Assembly (NCBI RefSeq): GCF_000383615.1
Contig: NZ_KB911595.1
Location: 1-64,000 of the forward strand
DNA from: Streptomyces canus 299MFChir4.1
GTDB lineage: Bacteria; Actinomycetota; Actinomycetes; Streptomycetales; Streptomycetaceae
Direction of reading: 5' to 3'
DNA length: 64,000 nt
Shown here in pieces: positions 41,966 through 51,560 of the stretch (position 1 is its first letter; each line of letters begins with the position of its first letter). The position numbers were made by a program, and so were the translations under genes. The notes beneath the pieces were generated by a model. The model was not told the DNA's origin and searched no databases. It worked only from the letters and a program-made list of their open reading frames with translations.

Positions 41966-42156
41966 GGGAGTGGATTCTCCTGGATTTGACGTGGTTGGGC
42001 ACGGCGAGAAAGCCGCGTGGGGTTGCGGTACCCGAGTGCCCGATGGACGCGTCAGCCGGAGGCGAGAGGGTTCCTGTGCGGCTGTCGAGTACAGCTAGCC
42101 ATTGTGCCACACCCCGGGGCTCCCCTCCGACCGGGACCGCGCGCGAGCATGCCTGA

Positions 42157-42182
42157 GGGGCACCCGGCACTCCAGGTGCCCC
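42157..42182 (-). terminator. Terminator hairpin after the HEAVH gene
   Basis: GGGGCACC (42157-42164) pairs with GGTGCCCC (42175-42182) around 10 bases, 36 bases after the stop at 42218 and before the rpsP leader. Confidence 0.6.
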
Positions 42183-42217
42183 CGGACAGGACCGCGGCTG
42201 CCACGAGCAGCCGCGAT

Positions 42218-42820
42218 TCAGCTCGCTGCCGCGCCCACGATCTCGGGGATGCGGAACGGCTTCCCGCAGCCCCCGCAGACGATGGGCGCCTGGGCCAGGA
42301 CGGAAGGAACGACCCGCACATTGCGGCCGCAGTCGCAGACCGCCTTGACCCGGACCCCGCCTCCGGAGGAGCCGTGCCGCGCCGCCGGACCCCGGAAGGA
42401 GCGGGCGGTGTCGGCGGAGGTCGCCGCCGTGTGGGCCTTGAGTGCGCGCTGGAGCCGCTCGATGGTCGGGCGGTACCGGCGCTTTGCCTCGGGGGTGAGC
42501 GAGACCAGCGAGAAGCCACTGCTCGGGTGCGGCTCCTCGGGGTGGTCCAGGCCCATCTCCTCGGCGATCGCGAGGAATCTGCGGTTGTGGTAGCGGCCGG
42601 CGCGGGAGGTGTCGCGGATGCCTCGCGCGGCGGCGATGCCGTGGACTGCCTCGTGAAGCAGTCGCTCGAAGGAGAGCTCGTGACCGCATGCGGACGACGA
42701 CTCCCCGATCAGGGACTCTGGCGCGGCAAGGTCGGGCAGTTCGGGGTGGTACCGCTGAATGTCGGCCCACGCCTCTGCCAGCTCTGCGGCGAGAACAGGT
42801 GGTGTCTGTGTCGTGCTCAC
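42218..42820 (-). CDS. SprT-like putative zinc metalloprotease with zinc ribbon
   Basis: The 200-residue protein has a HExxH-type motif HEAVHG (about 57-62), a second His pair downstream in AGRYHNRRFLAIAEEMGLDHPEE, and a C-terminal zinc ribbon CDCGRNVRV then CGGCGKPF. The layout is close to SprT/SPRTN-like peptidases. It lies between rpsP and a proline-tRNA ligase of archaeal type, so it is probably acquired. The GTG start at 42820 has no strong ribosome site. Activity is predicted, not shown. Confidence 0.68.
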   Translation of the reverse strand: MSTTQTPPVLAAELAEAWADIQRYHPELPDLAAPESLIGESSSACGHELSFERLLHEAVHGIAAARGIRDTSRAGRYHNRRFLAIAEEMGLDHPEEPHPSSGFSLVSLTPEAKRRYRPTIERLQRALKAHTAATSADTARSFRGPAARHGSSGGGVRVKAVCDCGRNVRVVPSVLAQAPIVCGGCGKPFRIPEIVGAAAS

Positions 42821-42840
42821 GTAATGACAACGAGCCAGAG

Positions 42841-42866
42841 TGCCCCGGTGTTCCTATTCCGGGGCA
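42841..42866. promoter_or_regulatory. Strong stem-loop before the HEAVH gene
   Basis: TGCCCCGG (42841-42848) and CCGGGGCA (42859-42866) form an 8-bp stem 21 bases upstream of the GTG start. AAATAATTTG follows on the plus side. It could be a terminator, or a structured 5' leader of the HEAVH gene. Nothing else is recognised between 42867 and 43081. Confidence 0.5.
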
Positions 42867-43081
42867 TCCCAAATAATTTGCACGTACCCGTCAGTTGCCG
42901 CTGATGCGTGGAGACGAGGGCGGGTGCGCTGATCTGCGGAGAAGCCTCACAGCTCGTACCAAGCTGGTGCGTAGTGTGAGGTACGCCCCGGCGCGTAGAT
43001 CGTGTCCACGCGCCGGTGCGGTTGGTATCCGCAGGTACGCAAGAGGCGTTTCGGCCGCTCTCCCGCCGGAAGGGCGCTGCC

Positions 43082-44497
43082 TCAGTAAGCGCGCGCGACC
43101 ACTGCGACGTTACCCGGGGCGTCGTCGGTTCCCGGCACCGACCCGTCCTCCGCGACCAGACACCGTACGGTCGCCCCGTGCTCGGCCAGCCTGGCCTCGC
43201 CTTCTTCGCCCAGAGTGGCCCACGGGATCCGCGCCCAGCCGCCGGCGACGGCGGCCTCGACGGCCTCGTCGAACGTCGACACGTCGGCCGTCCGGGACTC
43301 GCGGCGCGCGCGGGACTGGGCCAGCAGCAGCGCCTGGTCCTCCTCGAGGACGGCCGGGAGCAGCCGTACGAGATCGTCGACGGCGACCGCCTCCTTGCCG
43401 CCCGGGATGCGGCGGGCCACCATCGCGGTGCCGTTCTCCAGGTCACGGGGTCCGACCTCGACGCGGACCGGCACGCCCTTGAGCTCCCAGTCGACCGCGC
43501 GGCGGCCGAAGGGGATGTCGGTGCGGTCGTCGACGTGGACGCGCAGGCCCGCCGCCGTGACCCGGTCGCCGATGTCGCGGACCTTGGCCAGAACCTGTTC
43601 GTCTCCCTTGATGGCCAGAACGACGACCTGGGTCTGCGCCAGCCGCGGCGGGACGCGCAGGCCGTTGTCGTCGCCGTGCATCATCACCAGGGCGCCGATC
43701 ATGCGGGTGGTGGAGCCCCAGGAGGTCTGCCAGACGAGTTCCTGGGTGCCGTCCTTGGACAGGTAGGAGGTGTTGAAGGCCTTGGAGAAGTTCTGGCCCA
43801 GCTCGTGACTGGTGGCCATCTGGAGGGCCTTGCCGTCGCCCATCATGCCTTCGAGGGTGAGGGTGTTGACGGCGCCGGCGAAGCGCTCCTTGACGGTCTT
43901 GCGGCCGGGGACGACATCCATGGCGAGGACGTGGGTCATGAAGTCCTCGTAGACCTGCCGGTGGATGCGCGAGGCGAACACGCGCGCGTCCTCCGCGGTC
44001 GCGTGCGCGGTGTGGCCCTCCTGCCACAGGAACTCCGTCGTCCGCAGGAAGAGCCGGGGCCTGAGCTCCCAACGCACCACGTTCGCCCACTGATTGATCA
44101 GCAGGGGCAGGTCGCGGTAGCTCTGCACCCACTTCGAGAAGTAGTCGTTGATGATCATCTCGGAGGTGGGGCGGACGACCGCGGGCTCCTCCAGTTCCTT
44201 GCCCCCGCCGTGTGTGACGACCGCGAGCTCGGGCGCGAAGCCCTCGACGTGGTCGGCCTCGCGGGTGAGGTACGACTGCGGGATCAGCAGCGGGAAGTAC
44301 GCGTTCTGCGTGCCCGTCGCCTTGATCCGGGCGTCCATCTCGGCCTGCATCCGCTCCCACAGCCCGTACCCGTACGGTCGGATGACCATGGTGCCGCGCA
44401 CCGGGCCGTTGTCGGCCAGTTCGGCTTTGGCGATCAGATCCTGGTACCAGCGCGGGAAGTCGTCCGCCCGGGGTGTGAGAACAGGTGCCTTTGCCAT
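43082..44497 (-). CDS. proS: Prolyl-tRNA synthetase, archaeal/eukaryotic type
   Basis: The 471-residue class II synthetase is of the short type that lacks the bacterial editing insertion. It has RPTSEMIINDYFSKWV (motif 2 region), FLRTTEFLWQEGHTAHAT and GTTRMIG-like TSWGSTTRMIGALVM (motif 3), and a C-terminal anticodon-binding domain. Streptomyces normally carries a longer bacterial-type ProRS elsewhere, so this may be a second copy; only the full genome can tell. Its position beside a HEAVH protein and a methyltransferase inside a core operon string suggests acquisition. Confidence 0.88.
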   Translation of the reverse strand: MAKAPVLTPRADDFPRWYQDLIAKAELADNGPVRGTMVIRPYGYGLWERMQAEMDARIKATGTQNAYFPLLIPQSYLTREADHVEGFAPELAVVTHGGGKELEEPAVVRPTSEMIINDYFSKWVQSYRDLPLLINQWANVVRWELRPRLFLRTTEFLWQEGHTAHATAEDARVFASRIHRQVYEDFMTHVLAMDVVPGRKTVKERFAGAVNTLTLEGMMGDGKALQMATSHELGQNFSKAFNTSYLSKDGTQELVWQTSWGSTTRMIGALVMMHGDDNGLRVPPRLAQTQVVVLAIKGDEQVLAKVRDIGDRVTAAGLRVHVDDRTDIPFGRRAVDWELKGVPVRVEVGPRDLENGTAMVARRIPGGKEAVAVDDLVRLLPAVLEEDQALLLAQSRARRESRTADVSTFDEAVEAAVAGGWARIPWATLGEEGEARLAEHGATVRCLVAEDGSVPGTDDAPGNVAVVARAY

Positions 44498-44696
44498 GAC
44501 GCGATGCTACGGGCGCACATTGCCGGGATGTGAATTCTTTTCCCCGGCACATGCCAACCGGCAGCAGGGCCCTTCTGCCTCTGGACGAGCGGTCGAGTGC
44601 GGAGTTACCTGGCATACGGGGGAACTGCGAGCGCACGTCACGGGGGCTACGGAATCGGGCACAGAGTCAACTCTCGGCGGATTGGGGCGCTTATCC

Positions 44697-45554
44697 ATGA
44701 CACCTACGCTCGTGCGGCAGCACCTGCCCTCGACGGGAGAGACCTCCCGTCGCGACCTCGGTGCACGCGCGCGTGACTGGTCCGAGATCCAGGAGCGGAT
44801 GCTGGTCCCGCTGTACGAGGCCGTGTACGAGCGACTGGAAGTGGGCCCCACGACGCGGCTGTTGGGCCTCGGCTGCGGCAGTGGGCTCGCCCTGCTGATG
44901 GCCGCCTCCAGAGGCGCCGCGGTCGCTGGTGTCGAGCCCTCCTCCCCGGAACGGCTGGCGCTCGCGCGCGAGCGGCTGCAGCCGGAGGTGTGGGGCGCAC
45001 GCGCGCGTGCGCGCACCAGGCTCGTCGAGGGAGCGCCCGGGGACGCCTCCGACGCCGGCACCGCCCCGTACACCCTCGTGACCGCCTTCGAGCCGATCGG
45101 GTGTCTCGCGGGCGACTCGGAGGGGCTCGGTGACCTGCTCGCCTCGGCGACACCGCTCGCCGAGCGGGGAGCACCCGTGGCACTCGTCGGCTGGGGTCCG
45201 CCGGAGCGGTGCGCCACGACGTCCGTGCTGCGGGTGGCCACCAAGCTGGCGGAACCACTGCGCGGCACGGGCAGTTGGCGCCCGGCCCTGCGCGACGACC
45301 TGGAGGAGGTCGCCCAGCGGGCCGGCCTGCGGCCCGACGGCTCGGGGAGGGTTTCCTGCCCCTTCGGGTACGCCGACCTCGACAGCGCCCTCAAGGGCCT
45401 GCTGTCGACCGGCCTCTTCGACGCGGCCATCGAGGCGACCGACCAGGCGCAGGTGGACAAGGAGGTGACGGAAGCCCTGCATCCGTACCAGCGCCGGGAC
45501 GGCACGGTGTGGATGCCGAACGTCTTCCGCTACCTGGTCGCGCGCGTGCCCTAG
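44697..45554 (+). CDS. SAM-dependent methyltransferase-like protein
   Basis: The 285-residue protein has a class I methyltransferase nucleotide fold: LLGLGCGSGLALLMAASRGA, then VAGVEPSSPERLALARERL. It resembles proteins found next to ffh in other Streptomyces. Substrate unknown. The ATG at 44697 is divergent from proS and follows a GGGGCG stretch. The middle carries a GC-alternating run (GCGCACGCGCGCGTGCGCGC). Confidence 0.75.
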   Translation: MTPTLVRQHLPSTGETSRRDLGARARDWSEIQERMLVPLYEAVYERLEVGPTTRLLGLGCGSGLALLMAASRGAAVAGVEPSSPERLALARERLQPEVWGARARARTRLVEGAPGDASDAGTAPYTLVTAFEPIGCLAGDSEGLGDLLASATPLAERGAPVALVGWGPPERCATTSVLRVATKLAEPLRGTGSWRPALRDDLEEVAQRAGLRPDGSGRVSCPFGYADLDSALKGLLSTGLFDAAIEATDQAQVDKEVTEALHPYQRRDGTVWMPNVFRYLVARVP

Positions 45555-45639
45555 CACGCGGCGGCTCCCAGGTACGCCAGGGTTGCTCAGGAGACTTGCG
45601 CGCCGGGGCGGGGTCGGTCATATCCGGACGTTACGACAA

Positions 45640-45666
45640 ACGCCCGCCCCCGGCACACGCGGGCGT
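45640..45666. terminator. Hairpin between convergent methyltransferase and ffh genes
   Basis: ACGCCCGC (45640-45647) pairs with GCGGGCGT (45659-45666) around 11 bases, five bases after the ffh stop. Confidence 0.55.
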
Positions 45667-45670
45667 GAAC

Positions 45671-47218
45671 TCAGCCCATGAACTTCTTGAACTCGTCCGG
45701 CAGCTCGAAGTCCTGCGGGGCCTGCTGGCCGGGCACCCCGAAGGCACTGCCGGCCTGGGCGGCCTTGCGCGCGGCCTCCTCCTGCTCCTGCTGCTTGCGC
45801 TTCATCGGGTTGCCCGAGCGCTGCTTGCCCTTGGCCTTCTTGGGCTGCTTCTTGGCCCGGCCGGGGCCACCGCCCATGCCCGGCATCCCGGGCATACCCG
45901 GCATGCCGCCGCCCTGGGCCATGCGGGACATCATCTTGCGGGCCTCGAAGAACCGCTCGACGAGGTTCTTGACCGCGCTGACCTCGACGCCGGAGCCCTT
46001 GGCGATACGGGCGCGGCGCGAGCCGTTGATGATCGTGGCGTCGGCGCGCTCGGCCGGGGTCATCGACTTGATGATGGCGGCCGTGCGGTCGACGTCCCGC
46101 TCGTCGAGGTTGTTGATCTGGTCCTTGATCTGGCCCATGCCGGGGAGCATGCCGAGCAGCTTGGAGATGCTGCCCATCTTCCGGACCTGTTCCATCTGGG
46201 CCAGGAAGTCGTCCAGGGTGAAGTCCTGGCCCTTCTTGGACGCCAGCTTGGAGGCCATCTTCTCGGCCTCTTCCTGGCTGAACGTCTTCTCCGCCTGCTC
46301 GATCAGGGTGAGCAGGTCACCCATGTCGAGGATGCGGGAGGCCATCCGGTCAGGGTGGAAGGCGTCGAAGTCCTCGAGCTTCTCGCCGTTCGACGCGAAC
46401 ATGATCGGCTTGCCGGTGATCTGCCGGATCGACAGGGCGGCACCACCGCGGGCGTCACCGTCGAGCTTGGAGAGCACCACGCCGTCGAAGCCGACGCCGT
46501 CGCGGAAGGACTCGGCGGTGTTGACCGCGTCCTGACCGATCATCGCGTCGACGACGAAGAGGATCTCGTCGGGGCTGACGGCGTCGCGGATGTCCGCGGC
46601 CTGCTGCATCAGCTCCTGGTCGATACCGAGACGTCCAGCGGTGTCCACGATCACGATGTCGTGGACCTTCGCCTTGGCGTGCTCGATGGAGTCCTTGGCG
46701 ACCTTGACCGGGTCACCGACGCCGTTGCCCGGCTCGGGGGCGAAGACGGCCACACCGGCGCGCTCGGCGACCACGCTGAGCTGGTTGACGGCGTTCGGCC
46801 GCTGGAGGTCGGCGGCGACGAGCAGCGGCGAGTGGCCCTGCTCCTTCAGCCAGTGGCCGAGCTTGCCCGCGAGGGTGGTCTTACCGGCACCCTGGAGACC
46901 CGCCAGCATGATCACGGTGGGCGGGTTCTTGGCGAACCGCAGGCGCCGGGTCTCGCCGCCGAGGATCGTGACGAGCTCCTCGTTCACGATCTTCAGGACC
47001 TGTTGGGCGGGGTTCAGCGCCCGGGAGACATCGGCGCCGAGGGCACGCTCCTTGACGTTCTTGATGAACGTCCGGACGACCGGGAGCGCCACGTCCGCTT
47101 CCAGCAGCGCGATCCGGATCTCGCGCGCGGTGGCGTCGATGTCCGCCTCGGAGAGCCGTCCCTTGCCGCGCAGGTTCTTGAAAGTCGCTGAGAGGCGATC
47201 GGAAAGAGTATCGAACAC
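45671..47218 (-). CDS. ffh: Signal recognition particle protein Ffh
   Basis: The 515-residue GTPase has the N domain, the G domain (GLQGAGKTTLAGKLG; DTAGRLGIDQELM; TKLDG-like LSKLDGDARGG), and a Met-rich M domain with FTLDDFLAQMEQVRKMGSIS and MSRMAQGGGMPGMPG for signal-sequence and 4.5S RNA binding. The Lys/Arg-rich C-terminus is longer than in E. coli. It pairs with FtsY about 7 kb away. GTG start. Confidence 0.95.
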   Translation of the reverse strand: MFDTLSDRLSATFKNLRGKGRLSEADIDATAREIRIALLEADVALPVVRTFIKNVKERALGADVSRALNPAQQVLKIVNEELVTILGGETRRLRFAKNPPTVIMLAGLQGAGKTTLAGKLGHWLKEQGHSPLLVAADLQRPNAVNQLSVVAERAGVAVFAPEPGNGVGDPVKVAKDSIEHAKAKVHDIVIVDTAGRLGIDQELMQQAADIRDAVSPDEILFVVDAMIGQDAVNTAESFRDGVGFDGVVLSKLDGDARGGAALSIRQITGKPIMFASNGEKLEDFDAFHPDRMASRILDMGDLLTLIEQAEKTFSQEEAEKMASKLASKKGQDFTLDDFLAQMEQVRKMGSISKLLGMLPGMGQIKDQINNLDERDVDRTAAIIKSMTPAERADATIINGSRRARIAKGSGVEVSAVKNLVERFFEARKMMSRMAQGGGMPGMPGMPGMGGGPGRAKKQPKKAKGKQRSGNPMKRKQQEQEEAARKAAQAGSAFGVPGQQAPQDFELPDEFKKFMG

Positions 47219-47302
47219 GGCGCTCGCGGTCCTCGGGGTCGGTGGCAGCTGGGAATCGCCCTCCAGGGTATCCCGGCGACACGCATAGCCGGGATCCCCC
47301 GG

Positions 47303-49750
47303 TCAGCCCCGCAGGGTCTCCTCCAGCTTCCGGGCCACGGAAGCCGCTTCGCCGGCCCCGAGCGGAACGCCCTTGCCGTCGGTGACGTAGAAGGCGTCCA
47401 CCGCGTTGGCGCCCAGCGTCGACACGTGCGCGCTGCGCATTCGCACCCCGGCGTCCTCCAGCGCGCGTCCGATGCGGAACAGCAGTCCGGGGGCGTCCTG
47501 GGCGCGCACCTCGATCACCGTGGCGTGCCGGGAGGCGGCCGCGGCGACCGTCACGCGCGCGGGGGGCGCGATGACACCCCGGCGCCTCGGATAGGCCGCG
47601 TCCCGCTCGGCGAGGCGCGCGGCGACATCCAGTGAGCCGTCCAGGACCCGTACGAGATCGGCGCGCAGCCGGGCCGCCTGGGGCAGCGAGCCGTACTGGG
47701 CGGCGACCCGCCAGTTCAGCAGGAGCACGGCACCCTCGACGCCGTCGGGCAGCTCCTGGGTGCTCAGCTCCGCGGTGCGGACGGTCAGCCGGTGCACGGC
47801 CAGCACTCCGGCGACCGCGGGCAGCACACCCGGCTGGTCGGGTACGGCGATCACCAGCTCCACGCCGAGCGGTTCCGGGTCGCCCGAGGGCTGGGCGTCC
47901 ACGGGCGGCTCGGTCTGCGCGCGCAGGGACAGCACCGGGCCGCCCGTCGCGAGCGCCTCGATGGCGAGCCGCTCCTGCTCGGCGGTGGGCGCGGCGGCCT
48001 CGGGCTCGTCGGGGTCGTCCCCGGCGAGCACCGCGGACACCCGCTTGACCAGGTCGGCGACGAGCGAGCCCCGCCAGGACGACCAGGCGGCCGGTCCGGT
48101 GGCCAGGGCGTCGGCCTCGGTCAGCGCGTGCAGCAGTTCCAGCGTGCCCTGCGACCCGACCGCCTCGGCGACCGAGCGCACGGTGGCCGGGTCATCCAGG
48201 TCACGCCGGGTCGCGGTGTCCACGAGCAGCAGGTGGTGCCGTACCAGAGCGGCGAGTACGGCGACCTCGTCGCGGTCGAAGCCGATGCGCGCGGCGACGT
48301 CCTTCGCGATGATCTCGCCGGCCACCGAGTGGTCGCCGGGCCAGCCCTTGCCGATGTCGTGCAGCAGGGCGGCGACGAGCAGCAGGTCGGGGCGGTGGAC
48401 GCGCCGGGTGAACTCCGAGGCGCGGACCGCCGTCTCGATCAGGTGCCGGTCGACGGTCCAGATGTGCACGGCGTTGCGCTGCGGGCGGCAGCGCACCCGC
48501 TCCCAGTCGGGCAGCATCCGGGTGATCAGCCCCTCGGCCTCCAGTGCCTCCCAGACCTCGATGGTGGGCCGGCCGGAGCCGAGCAGGGTCACGAGCTGTT
48601 CGCGGGCCTCGGCGGGCCAGGGCGTGGGCAGCGGGCGCCCGCCGGCCGCCATGCGGCGCACGGCGTGCAGGGAGAGCGGGAGTCCGGCCTGGGCGGCGGC
48701 GGCCGCGGCCCGCAGCGGGAGCACGGGGTCCCGGTCGGGGCGCGCGGCGCGGGCGAGCACCACCTCGCCGTCCTGCTCGACGACACCCTCCGCCAGAGGC
48801 GACCGTTCGGCGACCGGCTTGCCGCCCCCGAGCATGGCGCGCAGCCGTGGCCGCACGGCGCGCGACCTGAGGACGCGTCCCACCTCGCGCCAGGTGACGT
48901 CGCTGGCGTACGCGATGACCCGGGCGGCCTCGTAGACCTGCCGCAGCAGGGTGTCGGCGTCGAGCAGGCCGAGTTCGGCGGCGACCTGGTCCTGTTCCTG
49001 GAGGGCGAGCCGGTCGGTCGCGCGGCCCGTCGTCAGGTGCAGGGCGTCCCGGACGTCGAGCAGCCGGCGCCGGGCGTCGTCGAGGCCCTCACGCGGGGCG
49101 TCGGCCAGCCAGGAGGCGGCGACGGCGCGCAGGGTGGTGGCGTCACGGAGACCGCCGCGGGCCTCTTTCAGATCGGGTTCGAGCAGGTACTGGAGCTCGC
49201 CCTGGCGTTCGGCGCGCTCGGCGCACAGTTCCTGGAGCTCGGGAAGGCGTTTGGGGGCCTGGTTGCGCCAGTCGGCGAGGACCGCTGTCCGCAGACCGGT
49301 CGTCAGTCCGAGGTCACCGGCGATGTGGCGGGCGTCCAGCAGGCCGAGTTGGACCTTCAGGTCCTCCGCGGCCGTCTTGCGGGCCTCTGCGGGCGTGCGC
49401 ACGGAGTGGTCGAGGGCGAGGCCGAGGTCCCACACGGGGTACCAGATGCGGTCGGCGAGGGTGGCGACCGCGCCCGGGTCGCTGCCGTCGTGCAGCAGGA
49501 CCAGGTCCAGGTCGCTGCGCGGCGACAGCTCACTGCGGCCGTAACCGCCGACGGCGATCAGGGAGACGCCGCGCACCTGCTCGTTGCCCGCGGTGAACAG
49601 ACCCGAGAGCCAGTCGTCGGTCAGTTCGGCGAGGGCGGAACGGCGCGGCGGCCCGGACCGCGCCCCCTCCTGGAGGAGGCGCAGCCGGGCCGCCGCGTAG
49701 CCGCTGGGTCCCGAGTCCTCTGCATCCTTGCGCACGTTCGTGCTCGTCAC
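47303..49750 (-). CDS. glnD: PII uridylyl/adenylyltransferase GlnD
   Basis: The 815-residue protein has an N-terminal nucleotidyltransferase motif (G-G-Y-G-R-S at 68-73, with D80 and D82 in SDLDL), an HD phosphohydrolase motif LLHDIGKGWPGDHS, and two C-terminal ACT domains (PDQPGVLPAV; DAPGLLFRIG). In Streptomyces GlnD is known to adenylylate GlnK at Tyr51 in response to nitrogen status. It is the third gene of amtB-glnK-glnD. GTG start after AGGAGC. Confidence 0.94.
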   Translation of the reverse strand: MTSTNVRKDAEDSGPSGYAAARLRLLQEGARSGPPRRSALAELTDDWLSGLFTAGNEQVRGVSLIAVGGYGRSELSPRSDLDLVLLHDGSDPGAVATLADRIWYPVWDLGLALDHSVRTPAEARKTAAEDLKVQLGLLDARHIAGDLGLTTGLRTAVLADWRNQAPKRLPELQELCAERAERQGELQYLLEPDLKEARGGLRDATTLRAVAASWLADAPREGLDDARRRLLDVRDALHLTTGRATDRLALQEQDQVAAELGLLDADTLLRQVYEAARVIAYASDVTWREVGRVLRSRAVRPRLRAMLGGGKPVAERSPLAEGVVEQDGEVVLARAARPDRDPVLPLRAAAAAAQAGLPLSLHAVRRMAAGGRPLPTPWPAEAREQLVTLLGSGRPTIEVWEALEAEGLITRMLPDWERVRCRPQRNAVHIWTVDRHLIETAVRASEFTRRVHRPDLLLVAALLHDIGKGWPGDHSVAGEIIAKDVAARIGFDRDEVAVLAALVRHHLLLVDTATRRDLDDPATVRSVAEAVGSQGTLELLHALTEADALATGPAAWSSWRGSLVADLVKRVSAVLAGDDPDEPEAAAPTAEQERLAIEALATGGPVLSLRAQTEPPVDAQPSGDPEPLGVELVIAVPDQPGVLPAVAGVLAVHRLTVRTAELSTQELPDGVEGAVLLLNWRVAAQYGSLPQAARLRADLVRVLDGSLDVAARLAERDAAYPRRRGVIAPPARVTVAAAASRHATVIEVRAQDAPGLLFRIGRALEDAGVRMRSAHVSTLGANAVDAFYVTDGKGVPLGAGEAASVARKLEETLRG

Positions 49751-49776
49751 CCAGCAGCTCCTGTTCTGTTCTTCGG

Positions 49777-50115
49777 TCAGAGCGCGTCCGGGCCGCGCTC
49801 GCCCGTCCTGACCCGTACGGCGGTCTCGACCGGCAGGGACCAGACCTTGCCGTCACCGATCTTGCCGGTGCGGGCCGCCTTGACGATGACGTCGATCAGC
49901 TGCTCGGCGTCGTCGTCCTCGGCGAGGACCTCGATGCGGATCTTCGGCACCAGATCCACGGTGTACTCGGCACCGCGGTAGACCTCGGTGTGGCCCCGCT
50001 GACGACCGTAGCCGCTCGCCTCGGTGACCGTCAGGCCGTGGACCCCGAAGGCCTGGAGGGCTTCCTTGATCTCGTCGAGCCGGTGCGGCTTGACGACGGC
50101 GGTGATGAGCTTCAT
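49777..50115 (-). CDS. glnK: PII nitrogen signalling protein GlnK
   Basis: The 112-residue protein has the complete PII T-loop with Tyr51 (HTEVYRGAEYTVDLVPK), the B-loop TGKIGDGKVW and the C-loop RTGERG. It binds ATP/ADP and 2-oxoglutarate and blocks AmtB. Its ATG overlaps the amtB stop as ATGA. Confidence 0.95.
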   Translation of the reverse strand: MKLITAVVKPHRLDEIKEALQAFGVHGLTVTEASGYGRQRGHTEVYRGAEYTVDLVPKIRIEVLAEDDDAEQLIDVIVKAARTGKIGDGKVWSLPVETAVRVRTGERGPDAL

Positions 50116-51443
50116 GCGTCCACCTTCTTGCCCGCGTCGGCGGCCGATGCCGTGGCGGAGGTCCGGGCGGCGCCGCCACCGGCGCCGCTGAAGTCGTATG
50201 CGGTCTCGGCGTGCTCGGCCTGGTCGATGCCGGACACCTCCTCGTCCTCACTGACCCGCATGCCGATCGTCTTGTCGAGCAGGAAGGCCAGGATCGCGGA
50301 GGCGATCAGGGAGTAGGCGAGGACCGCGAAGACACCGGCGCACTGCTTCCAGAGCTGGTCCGCGTTGCCGCCGTAGAAGAGGCCCTTGACGTCGGACTGG
50401 CCCTTGCCGCTGGCGAAGAAGCCGATCAGCAGGGAACCGATGATTCCGCCGACCATGTGGACACCGACGACGTCCAGGGAGTCGTCGTAGTTGAACCGGT
50501 ACTTCAGGCCGACGGCCGCGGCGCAGGCGACACCGGCGATGGCGCCGATGCAGATCGCGCCGATCGGGGTGATCGCACCGCCGGAGGGGGTGATGGCGAC
50601 CAGACCGGCGACCGCGCCGGAGGCGGCACCGAGGGTGGTGAACGCGCCGTGGCGGATCTTCTCGTAGGCGAGCCAGGCGAGCATCGCGGCGGCGGTGGCG
50701 ATCTGCGTGTTGACGAACATCAGCGAGCCGACGCCGTCGTCGTTGCCGAGCCACGAGCCGGCGTTGAAGCCGAACCAGCCGAACCACAGCAGACCGGCGC
50801 CGAGCATGACCAGCGGGAGGCTGTGCGGGCGCATCGGGTCGCGCTTGAAGCCGACGCGCTTGCCGATGACCAGGATCACACCGAGCGCCGCGGCACCCGC
50901 GTTGATGTGGACCGCGGTACCACCGGCGAAGTCGATCACACCGAGCTCGAAGGCCCAGCCGCCGGTGCCCCAGACCCAGTGGGCGACCGGGAAGTACACG
51001 ACCGTCGCCCACAGCGCGACGAAGAGCGCCCAGGCGGAGAACTTCACGCGGTCGGCGATCGCGCCGCTTATCAGGGCGGGCGTGATGATCGCGAACATCA
51101 TCTGGAAGACGGCGAAGGCGAGAACCGGGATCGTGTACCCGGACCAGATGTCGCCCTTGTCGATGCCGGTCCACCCGAAGAAGTCGGATTCCCAGCCGAT
51201 GAGCGAACCGTGGTCCGTACCGAACGCCATGGAGAAGCCGTAGACCACCCACAGGATGGTGACGATACCCATGCTGATGAAGCTCATCATCAGCATGTTG
51301 AGGGTGCTCTTGACGCGGACCATGCCTCCGTAGAAGAAGGCAAGACCCGGCGTCATGATCAGCACCAGGGCGGAACAGATCAACATGAAGCCTGTGTTCG
51401 CCACAGACAGCTTGTCTGCGGCGAGCGTGATGGCTGGTGCCAT
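50112..51443 (-). CDS. amtB: Ammonium transporter AmtB
   Basis: The 443-residue, eleven-helix trimeric channel has conserved blocks DFAGGTAVHINAGAAALG (twin-His region, first His), DSLDVVGVHMVGGIIGSLL (second His), WFGWFGFNAGSWL and FYGGMVR. The cytoplasmic tail is longer than usual (DEEVSGIDQAEHAETAYDFS). It is the first gene of the nitrogen operon; a candidate GlnR site lies upstream. The ATG at 51443 has GAGGAGAC before it. Confidence 0.94.
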   Translation of the reverse strand: MAPAITLAADKLSVANTGFMLICSALVLIMTPGLAFFYGGMVRVKSTLNMLMMSFISMGIVTILWVVYGFSMAFGTDHGSLIGWESDFFGWTGIDKGDIWSGYTIPVLAFAVFQMMFAIITPALISGAIADRVKFSAWALFVALWATVVYFPVAHWVWGTGGWAFELGVIDFAGGTAVHINAGAAALGVILVIGKRVGFKRDPMRPHSLPLVMLGAGLLWFGWFGFNAGSWLGNDDGVGSLMFVNTQIATAAAMLAWLAYEKIRHGAFTTLGAASGAVAGLVAITPSGGAITPIGAICIGAIAGVACAAAVGLKYRFNYDDSLDVVGVHMVGGIIGSLLIGFFASGKGQSDVKGLFYGGNADQLWKQCAGVFAVLAYSLIASAILAFLLDKTIGMRVSEDEEVSGIDQAEHAETAYDFSGAGGGAARTSATASAADAGKKVDA

Positions 51444-51560
51444 CGGCGTCTCCTCGTCGTAGGTACGGCCCCGTGCGGGCGAAGCCAGAGCGGATTGAGG
51501 GGTGGGCCGGTTATGCGCCATGAGATTGACGCAGCGCGGTTTCGGTGGAAGCCCCTCGTT

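Noticed and set aside
44498..44696. T-box leader upstream of proS
   Set aside because: No T-box sequence or specifier loop could be found in the 199-base divergent region.
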